Source: Aminipila sp032051575 (GTDB taxonomy: Bacteria; Bacillota; Clostridia; Peptostreptococcales; Anaerovoracaceae). From it: a DNA stretch of 64,000 bases. Under the pieces are notes generated by a model. That model was not told where the DNA came from. It made no database searches and worked only from the letters and a program-made list of their open reading frames with translations. The position numbers and the translations under genes are program-made. Shown piece by piece: positions 1-8,888 of this stretch; position 1 is the stretch's first letter, and each line of letters starts with the position of its first letter. The DNA is taken from positions 10,457 to 74,456 of the forward strand of contig NZ_DAMBYD010000016.1 of NCBI RefSeq assembly GCF_032051575.1. The letters run 5' to 3'.

Positions 1-1
1 T

Positions 2-175
2 TCTTTGGGCATATCTGAAGATCGAGCTTTAAAACTTGAATATCCATATTGCCAGGAGCAATGTGATGATTGCTGCACATATACATTAGAGCTGACTAGT
101 ATTTCTAGCGCAAGTCCTGCACGTGTAGTGGTATCCATTAGTGGAACAATTTGTGTGTTAGCTGTAGAGTTGTGA
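2..175 (+). CDS. Cysteine-rich coat-like protein (DUF4489-like), 3' end only
   Basis: Only the last 57 codons are in the window. They read in frame to TGA at 173-175 and match the C-termini of the genes at 231 and 1318: a paired-cysteine block (CQEQCDDCCTYTLELTS) followed by a short beta-rich end closing with CVLAVEL. The family looks like the clostridial cysteine-rich DUF4489 proteins, which I recognise by pattern only. Their function is unknown. The repeated CC/CxxC block would suit disulfide-rich surface or spore-coat material, but that is inference. It is the first of four tandem relatives on the + strand. Confidence 0.75.
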   Translation, partial: SLGISEDRALKLEYPYCQEQCDDCCTYTLELTSISSASPARVVVSISGTICVLAVEL

Positions 176-230
176 CGTTAATTTTTAACAATATTCAGGT
201 GATAATTATATGAAGTAAGGAGGTATATAT

Positions 231-788
231 ATGAATTCATTGTTTAAATTGGATATCAATGAAAAAAATCCGATTTGTAATAAATATTATGATTGTAATA
301 AGAATTGCATCCATCCAACCCCAGGAAAGGTATTCTTAAAACATACAAATAACAATCTTATTAAAAATCAAATAAATTTAACAACTCCACCTTATACTCA
401 AACATTTAATCAACCTATAGCTAGTGTTACTATTGATACAGCTTGTTTTTGCAAGCCAAAGCTTTTAATAAATTTTGTAGGCATTTTAACTACAACAACA
501 AAGTCTTTTTTAGTATTAACAAACACCTTTACCCTATTTAAAACCTGCAAAGACAGTAAGATTCTTCAACCTGTAGCCACATATAATTTTAATGTTATTA
601 ATACAGTTGCTTCTTTTCCTAATAGTCAAACAATAAAGTTTGATTATTCACCTTGTGACGACCCATGTGAGGATTGTTGTAGCTATATACTGGAGTTCAC
701 TAGAGTATCCAGCATATTTGCCGGGTCTTCTGGAAGTATTACCATTAATGGTGCATTCTCTGTACTGGGTGTAGATTCTTCAAGTTAA
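231..788 (+). CDS. Cysteine-rich coat-like protein (DUF4489-like)
   Basis: 185 aa, no signal peptide. The N-terminus is cysteine-rich (CNKYYDCNKNC), followed by the conserved core ASVTIDTACFCKPKLLINF, a beta-strand-rich middle, then SPCDDPCEDCCSYILEFTR and a hydrophobic end. The start is set by AAGGAGG about seven bases upstream of the ATG. It shares the TIDTACFC and SPCDDxCxxCCxYILE blocks with the gene at 1318 and with the partial gene at the left edge, so these are tandem duplicates. The family resembles DUF4489, which occurs in spore-forming clostridia. A structural spore-surface role is inferred from the lack of catalytic motifs and from cysteine density. Confidence 0.8.
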   Translation: MNSLFKLDINEKNPICNKYYDCNKNCIHPTPGKVFLKHTNNNLIKNQINLTTPPYTQTFNQPIASVTIDTACFCKPKLLINFVGILTTTTKSFLVLTNTFTLFKTCKDSKILQPVATYNFNVINTVASFPNSQTIKFDYSPCDDPCEDCCSYILEFTRVSSIFAGSSGSITINGAFSVLGVDSSS

Positions 789-851
789 ATTTATAAGTTA
801 TTTAAAATACTATAATAAATTATTTTAAATCTTAGAGAAGGAGGCCTGACT

Positions 852-1292
852 ATGGCATCGCAATTACCAGAAAATATTTTTATTATTACAGAACCGTTGC
901 ATTATACTATTATTTTTTCAAAGCCTACAATCATTAATTTACCAATATCTACTATAACTATTGATCCAACACTTTTTGATAATCTTACTTTGAATTTACA
1001 TTTTAGTGGAATAGTAACTTCATCTTCTACTTTAAAATCAGAAATGACTTATATATTTAGCTTATTTGAAGCAGATAATCCTGTTCCTATAACTACATTT
1101 AATTATGTACAATTATTAAATACAGCAAATACTCTCCAAAATAGCTCTGTACTCTTAAAATATGAATTAAGTGGTAGCTTATCAGAAAATTATAGACTTG
1201 ACCTCACTAGTATTTCTAGTGATGCTGATTTAGATATAGAGTTCATCATTAATAGTGGTACGATTGTTGGATACGTAGTTCCACAGATATAA
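852..1292 (+). CDS. Cysteine-free paralogue of the DUF4489-like proteins
   Basis: 146 aa in the same cluster, with AAGGAGG before the ATG. The layout matches its neighbours: STITIDPTLFDNLTLNLHFSG replaces the TIDTACFC core, then comes a FSLFEADN segment like their FTLF(K/R)xC segment, then a YRLDLTSISS segment that aligns with their YILELTS segment. Every cysteine found in the siblings is absent; the protein has none. It therefore keeps the beta fold but cannot take part in disulfide cross-linking. It may be a packing partner or a diverged copy. Function unknown. Confidence 0.75.
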   Translation: MASQLPENIFIITEPLHYTIIFSKPTIINLPISTITIDPTLFDNLTLNLHFSGIVTSSSTLKSEMTYIFSLFEADNPVPITTFNYVQLLNTANTLQNSSVLLKYELSGSLSENYRLDLTSISSDADLDIEFIINSGTIVGYVVPQI

Positions 1293-1317
1293 TCAAATTA
1301 TTCAAGGAGGCATATTT

Positions 1318-1821
1318 ATGAATGATAAAATAGATTGTAACAACTGTTTTAACACATTACCAGAAAAGCTGCTTTTAAAATGCAGTAATGGCAATATAGT
1401 TCTAAATAATTTAACTCTATTAGGAGGAAATACAATTCAAAATTTTAATCAACCAATAGCGAATGTTTCTATTGATACAGCTTGCTTTTGTAATCCTGAG
1501 CTATTAATTGATTTTACTGGCATTTTAACTGTAACGCCACTCGATAGTACAGCAGTTATGACATTTACTTTTACCTTATTTAGAATCTGTGAAGGTATAA
1601 GAACTCCTCAAGCAGTTTCTACATTTGAATTTAATTATACAAATATTTTTCCTCCTTACCCTGATAGCCGTACTTTAATTTTTGAATATTCACCTTGTGA
1701 TGACCAATGCAAAGAGTGTTGTACCTATATACTTGAATTAACTAGTATTTATTACCTATTCCCAGTAACCACTAATATATCTATAAATGGAACCCTATGT
1801 GCATTAGCTGTAAAAGCTTGA
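1318..1821 (+). CDS. Cysteine-rich coat-like protein (DUF4489-like)
   Basis: 167 aa, AAGGAGG seven bases before the ATG. It has the family signature ANVSIDTACFCNPELLIDF, then FTLFRIC, then SPCDDQCKECCTYILELTS, and ends in CALAVKA like the partial gene at the left edge. No signal peptide or membrane segment. It lies 25 bases after its cysteine-free paralogue and is followed by a strong terminator, so it is the last gene of the tandem transcription unit. A spore or surface structural role is inferred, not shown. Confidence 0.8.
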   Translation: MNDKIDCNNCFNTLPEKLLLKCSNGNIVLNNLTLLGGNTIQNFNQPIANVSIDTACFCNPELLIDFTGILTVTPLDSTAVMTFTFTLFRICEGIRTPQAVSTFEFNYTNIFPPYPDSRTLIFEYSPCDDQCKECCTYILELTSIYYLFPVTTNISINGTLCALAVKA

Positions 1822-1826
1822 AATAT

Positions 1827-1856
1827 AAAAGACTTCCCTATCGAAGTCTTTTGTTT
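1827..1856 (+). terminator. Intrinsic terminator after the cysteine-rich cluster
   Basis: A perfect 10-bp stem AAAAGACTTC / GAAGTCTTTT (1827-1836 with 1843-1852) with a 6-base loop, starting six bases after the stop codon of the last cysteine-rich gene. The right arm supplies the T run. The 1857-2058 interval after it holds nothing I can name; the next gene converges on it. Confidence 0.85.
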
Positions 1857-2058
1857 ACATAAATGCCACAGTCTATTCAAAAGTTTCATCTGTTGTACTA
1901 GACGCAAAAATCATAACACAAAACCCCCATAATTATATAAAATACATTTAGTCGGTTTGTATCTTGTTTATCCGACGTAAAAATCATCCTATACTTTTAT
2001 GAAGGTTTTTTATGTTTATTTGTTATAATTTTATTTAATGAAATTTATGAACTAAATA

Positions 2059-3558
2059 CTAATTAATACTATAATTGGTACTCGTTGTTATTTGAATTGT
2101 ATCCGTTGCCGAATTATAGGTAAGTCCAAAATTCAGCAATAATGCTAAATCTCTAAGCATTACATAGTTGTTACCATCTATATTGTATGCAGTCATAGTA
2201 GTAGCCTGATTGTCCAGTGTAACTGTCTGTATAGATATCATTATATCCTTGGATGCCTTTAAAGGTTTATTTTCCTGTCCATTAGCTGTGTAATATCCAC
2301 TTGATATAAGAGATATTGCATTTGTAGCTTCATTATAACCCACAGAAAATTGTTTATTTGATCCAGATAGTATACTTGCTATATCTCTCAGTTTTACAAA
2401 ATTGCTTCCACTTATATTGTATGCATTTAACTGCTTTGCCACTCCATTTACATTTAAATTCTGAATACTAACTAAAGATTCTAATTTTTTAGCATGTTTG
2501 TATATACTTACACTATAGGTTTTTATGTCATAAGAATCACCCGTCAAATATACGGTTATGTTAAAAGTATTATATCCTTCATTTAAATTATAACTTTGAC
2601 TCCATGTTGAACTATTCAGTTCAGTGTTATTCAGGTAAATCTTAGTATTCGTACCTGTCATCATATAAAAGCTTACACTTTGAATATGATTACCCACATT
2701 TGCCGTATAGTTTTTCTTGCCTGAATTAAAGTTCGGGCTTAAAGCAATTGTATTTCCACTGCTGTCCTTTGCACTTAATGAAGAAATAACTGCTTCAGTT
2801 TTTTCTTCAGTCGTACTGTCACTGCCATAGTTTACAGTAAGTGTGTATTTTTCGGATTCACCACAGTTTTCTGCTATAACATTTATTTCAAACTCATTTT
2901 TTCCTTTTTTAACCTTAAAATCTAAATAGTCTTCTTTTCCTACCATTTTTCCATTGATAAGTACATGAGCTCCGGAATCCTTTGCTTCTGCATAAATTCT
3001 AGCGGTATCATAATCATTGCTTTTTACAGACACCGTATAGTCCTTTATACTCTTATCAAAATCTTTGTTTAAAGAAACCTTGGAATAAGAATCTTTCCCA
3101 TCTTGTACTTTCACAGATAATGAATCTAATCGATCTTCGTCGTCATCATTTTTATCACCACACATAAAGGTTACCGTATATGTATCCAGTTTCTTATCAT
3201 CTCTATCTTTTACAACTATTTTCACCTCATCACCATCAGAGATGTTCTTCTTACGAGCAAGATAATCATCATCTTCAGTAACTTCGTCCCCATCGCAATA
3301 CACTTTATATTTGCTGTTGTCCGGTTTCATATAAAGATATACAGTATCTTCATCCTTAGGTAAAAATACATAATAATCCGCAATCTCAGGATCAAACTTA
3401 GGAAATAAGGTGTATAATTCTTTTGAACTGCTCTTGCTCTTACTTATCGAAAGCTTGTCTAAGGATTCATCAGCAGTGCTTGAACTTGATGCAAATGCAA
3501 TGTTGCTTGTAGCTATTATTAATGATATAACAAGTAAAATAGCAAAAAATTTTTTCAT
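2059..3558 (-). CDS. Secreted protein with cadherin-like repeats and C-terminal stalk domain
   Basis: 499 aa from the ATG at 3558. A start 12 bases upstream is possible, but GGAGGG lies between the two ATGs, 4 bases before the inner one, so the inner start is preferred. It begins MKKFFAILLVISLII, a classic signal peptide. Then come about three cadherin-like beta-sandwich repeats (blocks such as YTVTF, YTVSV, YTLTV and YSVSI closing each repeat, rough residues 40-360). The last 140 residues resemble the copper-amine-oxidase N-terminal or stalk domain found on clostridial surface proteins, with paired YNI(S/D)G(S/N)N(F/Y)V(K/M)LRD motifs. It is lysine/aspartate-rich and has no LPXTG anchor. Likely an extracellular or wall-associated adhesive protein; ligand unknown. 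Confidence 0.8.
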   Translation of the reverse strand: MKKFFAILLVISLIIATSNIAFASSSSTADESLDKLSISKSKSSSKELYTLFPKFDPEIADYYVFLPKDEDTVYLYMKPDNSKYKVYCDGDEVTEDDDYLARKKNISDGDEVKIVVKDRDDKKLDTYTVTFMCGDKNDDDEDRLDSLSVKVQDGKDSYSKVSLNKDFDKSIKDYTVSVKSNDYDTARIYAEAKDSGAHVLINGKMVGKEDYLDFKVKKGKNEFEINVIAENCGESEKYTLTVNYGSDSTTEEKTEAVISSLSAKDSSGNTIALSPNFNSGKKNYTANVGNHIQSVSFYMMTGTNTKIYLNNTELNSSTWSQSYNLNEGYNTFNITVYLTGDSYDIKTYSVSIYKHAKKLESLVSIQNLNVNGVAKQLNAYNISGSNFVKLRDIASILSGSNKQFSVGYNEATNAISLISSGYYTANGQENKPLKASKDIMISIQTVTLDNQATTMTAYNIDGNNYVMLRDLALLLNFGLTYNSATDTIQITTSTNYSIN

Positions 3559-3641
3559 AACGCCCTCCATTTTAATTTATTTGCTATAACAGAATTTTGT
3601 AATCTGTTACCCCTCTCTTCTATTATGCACATTTGTATAAC

Positions 3642-3691
3642 ATTTTTCCAGTCATAATTGAATATTTATATAAATTTTTCCAGTCATAATT
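3642..3691. repeat. 18-bp direct repeat spanning the cca stop codon
   Basis: ATTTTTCCAGTCATAATT occurs at 3642-3659 and again at 3674-3691. The copies start 32 bp apart, close to three helical turns. The second copy contains the cca stop codon (3684-3686). The first lies between cca and the secreted-protein gene, in the latter's upstream region. It may be a local duplication of the cca 3' end or a tandem regulator site. Confidence 0.7.
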
Positions 3692-5024
3692 CGATAATTA
3701 TCTTTTTTGCTGCAATAATCAAAGTATCTTTTTTATTTTCTAGTTGGTTTTCCATGACTTGCTCTAAAAGCCAGTTTAATATTTCTCCAATTATTTTCCC
3801 ATCATGGATACCTATTTTGATTAAATCATTTCCATTTACAGCTAATTGTTTTAAAGTAAAACATTGCTTCTCTTCTAAAATCTTGCTCATAGTGCTTTGT
3901 ATATTTGCAAGTGTTTTTAGTTTTTTTTCTTTGAGATAATCAGACTGTCCCATAACATCTGCCTGTTTAACCAGCAATAACCGCTCAAATTGTACTATCC
4001 CAATTTTGTTCAGCCATTTTTTAATAAACTTACTGTTTTCACTAATATCTGCATCATGATATTTTATTAACTGGCAGACATCACTTATGGTCTGATTATC
4101 AAATTTAAGATCCCTTAAGATTTTTTCTGCTATCTTTGCCCCAAATTCACCGTGACTGTAAAAATGCCCAATACCTCTTCCATCGCAGGTATAACATTCT
4201 GGCTTTCCTATGTCATGTAAAAGTACGGCTAACCTTATAATTGGCTCACTTACAGAATTTTCTACAGCAGCAATTGTATGCTCCCAGACATCATACTTAT
4301 GATGTGGATTATTTTGCTGAAATCCAATCATAGGTTTGATTTCAGGTATCATAACAGATAAAATATCACTATAATTTTTTAGAATTTCTTTTACTCCTTT
4401 TCCAGAAAGCAGTTTACATAGTTCTACATTTATCCTCTCTTTTGCAATATTCTTTATAAGATTTTTATTATGGTGTATACTTTCAGAGGTTTCTTTTTCA
4501 ATTGTAAATCCAAAAACCGAAGCAAACCGAAGGGCCCTGATTATTCTGAGAGCATCTTCTTTAAATCGTTCATCCGCTTTTCCTACACATCGAATGATAC
4601 CATCTTTTAAATCGTTACAACCCTTGTAATAATCGACCAGGCCTTTGCCTGAATTATATGCCATTGCATTCATTGTAAAATCTCTTCTCGCTAAATCCTC
4701 TTGTATTGAATTTACAAATTGTACATTTTCTGGTCTCCTATTATCTAAATACTCTCCATCAATTCGATATGTGGTGATTTCGTAAGATTGGCCGTTTAAC
4801 CTTACCGTTACAGTGCCATGTTTCACTCCTGTTTCAATCACATGATAATCTTCAAAACAGTTTATAACCTGCTCAGGCTGCGCTGATGTACAAATATCCC
4901 AATCATTGGGTTTACTGTCCATAAGGCTATCACGAATACACCCGCCTACAGCATATGCCTCAAAGCCTCTTTCTTCTAGCCTATTTATAATTTTTTCCAC
5001 ATCAACTGGTATATTTATAATCAC
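3684..5024 (-). CDS. cca: CCA-adding tRNA nucleotidyltransferase with HD domain
   Basis: 446 aa. It adds or repairs the 3' CCA of tRNA. The class II nucleotidyltransferase head is clear: GG at residues 27-28 and the metal-binding NDWDI aspartates at 41 and 43, then RRDFTMNAMAY and the RFKEDALRIIRALRFA segment of the RNA-binding neck. A C-terminal HD domain (VWEHT, LLHDIGKP) is typical of the longer bacterial enzymes and may give phosphohydrolase activity. The start is GTG, four bases after AGGAGG. It is the last gene of a three-gene run with recQ and an OLD-like gene (24-bp gap), so it is probably co-transcribed with them. Confidence 0.93.
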   Translation of the reverse strand: MIINIPVDVEKIINRLEERGFEAYAVGGCIRDSLMDSKPNDWDICTSAQPEQVINCFEDYHVIETGVKHGTVTVRLNGQSYEITTYRIDGEYLDNRRPENVQFVNSIQEDLARRDFTMNAMAYNSGKGLVDYYKGCNDLKDGIIRCVGKADERFKEDALRIIRALRFASVFGFTIEKETSESIHHNKNLIKNIAKERINVELCKLLSGKGVKEILKNYSDILSVMIPEIKPMIGFQQNNPHHKYDVWEHTIAAVENSVSEPIIRLAVLLHDIGKPECYTCDGRGIGHFYSHGEFGAKIAEKILRDLKFDNQTISDVCQLIKYHDADISENSKFIKKWLNKIGIVQFERLLLVKQADVMGQSDYLKEKKLKTLANIQSTMSKILEEKQCFTLKQLAVNGNDLIKIGIHDGKIIGEILNWLLEQVMENQLENKKDTLIIAAKKIIIEL

Positions 5025-5048
5025 AATTCCTCCTATAATAAATTCTAA

Positions 5049-6908
5049 TTATATTTTTCGATTACTAAAATATATAAAGTGATTAATCGATTCTAAAATG
5101 TCCTGAAAATTTTCCTTTGGCGCAGCTTCTATATATTTTTTCAAAATTTCATTTTCTTTATCGTCTTTATATCTTCCATAGAAAATATCAAACAAATTAT
5201 GTCCTCTACCATAAATCCGTATAAGTTCCATATTGTCCTTTATATCTTGCTTGCTTTTAATTTCCAAACCTGTTTTTTCATATAGATTTTTAAAACTGGT
5301 CAATCTATATAAGTATTCCTCATACTTTTCAAACAAAATATCATAAAACTTCTCCTCACTTGGTACTACCCCAATCTGGGCCATAACTACAGGATCAAGG
5401 AAATAGTTTTCAAAGGAATAATACTTTAAAACCAGAACATTTCTTGGTAACACTTTAGGCAGGTTTCCCACATCTTCAGCTTCTCGTAATCTATAATAGT
5501 TACACAATTGTTCCTGAAGCTCTTTCTTATCTTTCCCATCACCATCCCGTATCATTACAAATTGATCCTTTAAATATAACTGATTGATATATTTAAGGTT
5601 AGCATATGTTTTAATATTTGTGCAGCTGTTTGTCGTAATAATAGAAATTCTATGCAGTTTTCCTGCATCATCATAAATCTCTGAGTAATACTTATTTAAC
5701 AGTAATGGCAATCGGTTTCTATCCTGCTTTCCCTCTACTATAAACACAAAACTTACATTCATCAAATCATTTGCACTATATCCTAAGTCATCTAAAATCC
5801 TGCTTATATCATTTTGTTCACGTAAAACAGTATATCCCTCTTGATCTAATTTGACCTGTTTTATTTGATGGGAATTAAAATTGAAAATCATATTAGGTGA
5901 ATGGGTAGAAAAAATTACCTGGTTCTTAAGGGATAACCTATATAAAATCTCACTTGCTACCTTTTGTAACTGCGGGTGCAAAAACATTTCTGGATCCTCT
6001 ATTAATATAATGCATGGCAGTTTTTCCTTGGTTTCTAAATAAGCCTCTAACAGTGAGAAAATATAAATGCTCTTCATGCCCTCACTCATATTTTTTGTCC
6101 ATTCTATTTCATCATTCTGCTTTTGATACATCATTACATTCATCCTAAATAATGCATCAACATCAAAATTAAACTGATAAATTAATGAATGCGGCAATCC
6201 ACTATTTTTATTAAAATGATAATTCAACCTTTCCATAAAATTATCCATGTCAAGATTCATCAGCTTATATTCCAAAAGTTTTGCTGTTTCAAATACACTA
6301 AGCTGACTTATTTTCTTTTTTTCTATAACGCCTATGCATTGAAAACATTCATTACAATTTTTGGTCTCATCAAAAATGCACTTATTGGCTCTAAGTTCAC
6401 TAAGTGCTGCCTCATGGCTTCGTGTCATCAAAATATCTGCCTGTATTTCTTCAAGATTTCTGGTGTGATCTATGTAATACAGCTTTGGCAGTGCCTGTAC
6501 TATATACTTATTATCCTTTTTAAAGCCATCATAATATCGAAAGCCACCCTGTTTATTTGCAATAAAAGTAAAAGACAAAATGCCATCTATACAAGAAGGG
6601 AGTTTACTTAAAAAGTCTGTACTCCAAAGTTCCCATCTTTTATATTTGCTTACTTTGCCCTGTTTGTGAAGTAAACGCAAATCTTCCTCCTCAATGGAAA
6701 GCCTTACGTCAATTTCTATGTTATTCTCCTGCTCATTAAAATTCTGTATACAAATTTTATACATCTGGCATACAGCTAGAATCGCATCAAGAATCACGGT
6801 TTTACCCGTGCTGTTCTTCCCTATAAGAATACTGGCATTTTCCAATTTTTCAATGTTCAGTTCTCTAACGGATTTAAAATTTCGAATAGCTATAGCCTCA
6901 AATTTCAT
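5049..6908 (-). CDS. OLD-family ATPase with TOPRIM nuclease domain
   Basis: 619 aa. N-terminal SMC/RecF-like ATPase: FKSVRELNI, then Walker A GKNSTGKT at residues 30-37, Walker B IILIEDPEMFLHP near residue 300 and the switch histidine in STHSP. The C-terminal third has TOPRIM signatures: VFIVEGKQDRNRLP (catalytic glutamate) and RDGDGKD (metal aspartates). This is the layout of class 1 OLD proteins, ATP-fuelled nucleases known from phage P2 Old and linked to recombination or anti-phage activity. A cysteine cluster (C-x8-C-x2-C-x2-C, about residues 185-200) sits between the Walker motifs and could bind zinc or be redox-active. It lies between recQ and cca on one strand with short gaps. No UvrD-like partner (Gabija type) is adjacent. 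Confidence 0.82.
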   Translation of the reverse strand: MKFEAIAIRNFKSVRELNIEKLENASILIGKNSTGKTVILDAILAVCQMYKICIQNFNEQENNIEIDVRLSIEEEDLRLLHKQGKVSKYKRWELWSTDFLSKLPSCIDGILSFTFIANKQGGFRYYDGFKKDNKYIVQALPKLYYIDHTRNLEEIQADILMTRSHEAALSELRANKCIFDETKNCNECFQCIGVIEKKKISQLSVFETAKLLEYKLMNLDMDNFMERLNYHFNKNSGLPHSLIYQFNFDVDALFRMNVMMYQKQNDEIEWTKNMSEGMKSIYIFSLLEAYLETKEKLPCIILIEDPEMFLHPQLQKVASEILYRLSLKNQVIFSTHSPNMIFNFNSHQIKQVKLDQEGYTVLREQNDISRILDDLGYSANDLMNVSFVFIVEGKQDRNRLPLLLNKYYSEIYDDAGKLHRISIITTNSCTNIKTYANLKYINQLYLKDQFVMIRDGDGKDKKELQEQLCNYYRLREAEDVGNLPKVLPRNVLVLKYYSFENYFLDPVVMAQIGVVPSEEKFYDILFEKYEEYLYRLTSFKNLYEKTGLEIKSKQDIKDNMELIRIYGRGHNLFDIFYGRYKDDKENEILKKYIEAAPKENFQDILESINHFIYFSNRKI

Positions 6909-6950
6909 AATCTAAGCCCCTTTATTCTATCTTATAAATGTAACTTTCTA

Positions 6951-8777
6951 TTATTTATGTTTGTATTCAACTATAAGTTCCAAAAACTTCTGTCCATAAC
7001 GTCCAAACTTGACTTCTCCTACCCCTGAAACTTCCAGCATATCTTCTTTTGTTTCAGGTAAGGTTCTTGCCATGTTTTTTAATGTTTTATCTGCAAATAT
7101 GATATAAGGTGGTAAGCCGATTTCCTTAGAGATTTCAAGTCTTAGTCCTCTAAGAAGTTCAAACAATTCAAAATCATATTCTGGCTCTCCCGACTTTAAT
7201 TTTTTCTTAACCACTTTTGTCTCTGACATATTTGTTCGATCAGTCTCTTTTGCAATTCTCATAATCACAGGGGGTATAAAATCCTGCTCACTATTCAATT
7301 GAACAACCGGATATTCACTGTCTGATAAACAGAGTATATTTTCAAGCACCAAGTAGTTCATAACTTGCCTTATACGTGCAATAGAAACCTTTCCCAGTAA
7401 TCCATAGTAACTATTTTCATTCAGTTTGTACCGCCTTACAATGTCAATATTACTTCCATGCAATGCCTGAGCCATAGTATTCATTCCATAAGCTCTTCCA
7501 CATTCTTGTATACATCCAATTATAGCCTCTGCAATTTCAGTTACATCGGCTTCTTCAAATTCGGTATCACAGTTGGAACAATTACCACAATAATTACCAC
7601 TGCCCTCTCCAAAGTAATTTAATATATATTCACGAAGGCATTCATTTGTGGCACAATAAAAAGTCATCTTCTTCAGCCTCTGCCTGTCTTGCTGCTTTAC
7701 AAGTTCCATAGTTTCCTGATCCAGTTCACTATTATCTCTATTATTCTCAATAAAAAACTGATTTGTTATAACATCTTGCCCTCCATAAAGCAAAATACAC
7801 TCTGCGTTCTCACCGTCTCTTCCTGCACGTCCTGCTTCTTGATAATAACTTTCAATATTTTTGGGCATATTGTAGTGAATGACATATCTAACATTAGACT
7901 TATCGATACCCATACCAAAAGCATTTGTAGCTACAATAATAGGTTTCCTGTCATAAATAAAATCATCCTGATTCTGCTTCCGCTCTTGGTCAGATAGTCC
8001 CGCATGATACCTTGTCACCGGTAATCCCACAGATTGCAGCTTATAGCACACCTCTTCAACATTTTTCCTGGTGGCACAATAAATAACTCCACTCTTTTCA
8101 CAATTATCTTCTACATATTTTTCAACAAATCCAAATTTATCTTTTGGCTTTTTAACTGCAAAATATAAATTGCTTCGGTCAAATCCAGTAACTAAAAGTG
8201 TATAATTTTCTAACTTTAAAATACGTATAATATCTTCTCTGACAGTCTTGGTAGCCGTTGCTGTAAATGCACTGATTACAGGTTTTTCCGGTAACTTTTC
8301 AATAAAATTAAGTATTTTCAAATAGCTAGGTCTAAAGTCCTGTCCCCACTGGGATATGCAGTGTGCTTCATCAATACATAGCATAGATACTTTTATATGT
8401 AATGCAAAATCTAAAAATTCTTCTGATTCAAGTCTTTCAGGGGCTACATACACAATTTTATAAGTGCCTTCTTTCGCTAACTGCAAGGCTTTTCTAAACT
8501 GTCCCTGAGTTAGTGAGCTATTTAAATACGCGGCCCTTATTCCCACTTGATTCAATGTCCCTACCTGGTCTTTCATAAGGGAAATAAGTGGAGATATTAC
8601 CAATGTAATACCCTCTAACATTACGCCTGGAACTTGATAGCAAATAGATTTGCCAGCACCTGTAGGCATAACCCCTACCGTGTCTTTGCCCATTAAAATA
8701 CTATCAATCAGTTCTTCCTGACCTTCTCTAAAACTACTATATCCAAAATATTTTTTTAATACCTCATGCTTTGTCAT
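6951..8777 (-). CDS. recQ: ATP-dependent DNA helicase RecQ
   Basis: 608 aa, typical RecQ length. 3'-5' DNA helicase for recombination and fork repair. Walker A MPTGAGKS at 37-44, DEAH box at 136-139 followed by the RecQ aromatic-rich loop (CISQWGQDFRPSY), helicase motif VI in YQEAGRAGRDG, zinc-binding cysteines of the RQC domain (CATNECL ... YCGNCSNC), winged helix, and a C-terminal HRDC domain (last 80 residues). AGGA lies before the ATG. It is first in the recQ-OLD-cca run and divergent from the LexA-boxed ATPase gene at 8969. Confidence 0.95.
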   Translation of the reverse strand: MTKHEVLKKYFGYSSFREGQEELIDSILMGKDTVGVMPTGAGKSICYQVPGVMLEGITLVISPLISLMKDQVGTLNQVGIRAAYLNSSLTQGQFRKALQLAKEGTYKIVYVAPERLESEEFLDFALHIKVSMLCIDEAHCISQWGQDFRPSYLKILNFIEKLPEKPVISAFTATATKTVREDIIRILKLENYTLLVTGFDRSNLYFAVKKPKDKFGFVEKYVEDNCEKSGVIYCATRKNVEEVCYKLQSVGLPVTRYHAGLSDQERKQNQDDFIYDRKPIIVATNAFGMGIDKSNVRYVIHYNMPKNIESYYQEAGRAGRDGENAECILLYGGQDVITNQFFIENNRDNSELDQETMELVKQQDRQRLKKMTFYCATNECLREYILNYFGEGSGNYCGNCSNCDTEFEEADVTEIAEAIIGCIQECGRAYGMNTMAQALHGSNIDIVRRYKLNENSYYGLLGKVSIARIRQVMNYLVLENILCLSDSEYPVVQLNSEQDFIPPVIMRIAKETDRTNMSETKVVKKKLKSGEPEYDFELFELLRGLRLEISKEIGLPPYIIFADKTLKNMARTLPETKEDMLEVSGVGEVKFGRYGQKFLELIVEYKHK

Positions 8778-8836
8778 AATTATCCTAAAATCCTATCCCC
8801 AATTTCTAATGTTCACTTTCTAACAATTCTGTGGAC

Positions 8837-8842
8837 ATTATA
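8837..8842 (-). promoter_or_regulatory. Extended -10 of the recQ promoter
   Basis: Read on the minus strand, TGG-TATAAT forms a perfect extended -10 box about 60 bases upstream of the recQ ATG. No good -35 box lies 16-18 bases further up, as is common for extended -10 promoters. Confidence 0.6.
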
Positions 8843-8888
8843 CCATAATTTTGCATCCTAATGCCGTTTTACCTTACTAATTTTTTCA

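Noticed and set aside
8785..8820. Second LexA-like half-site on the recQ side (GAACATTAGAAA on the minus strand)
   Set aside because: Only one half matches GAAC-N4-GTTC; the other half has two mismatches.
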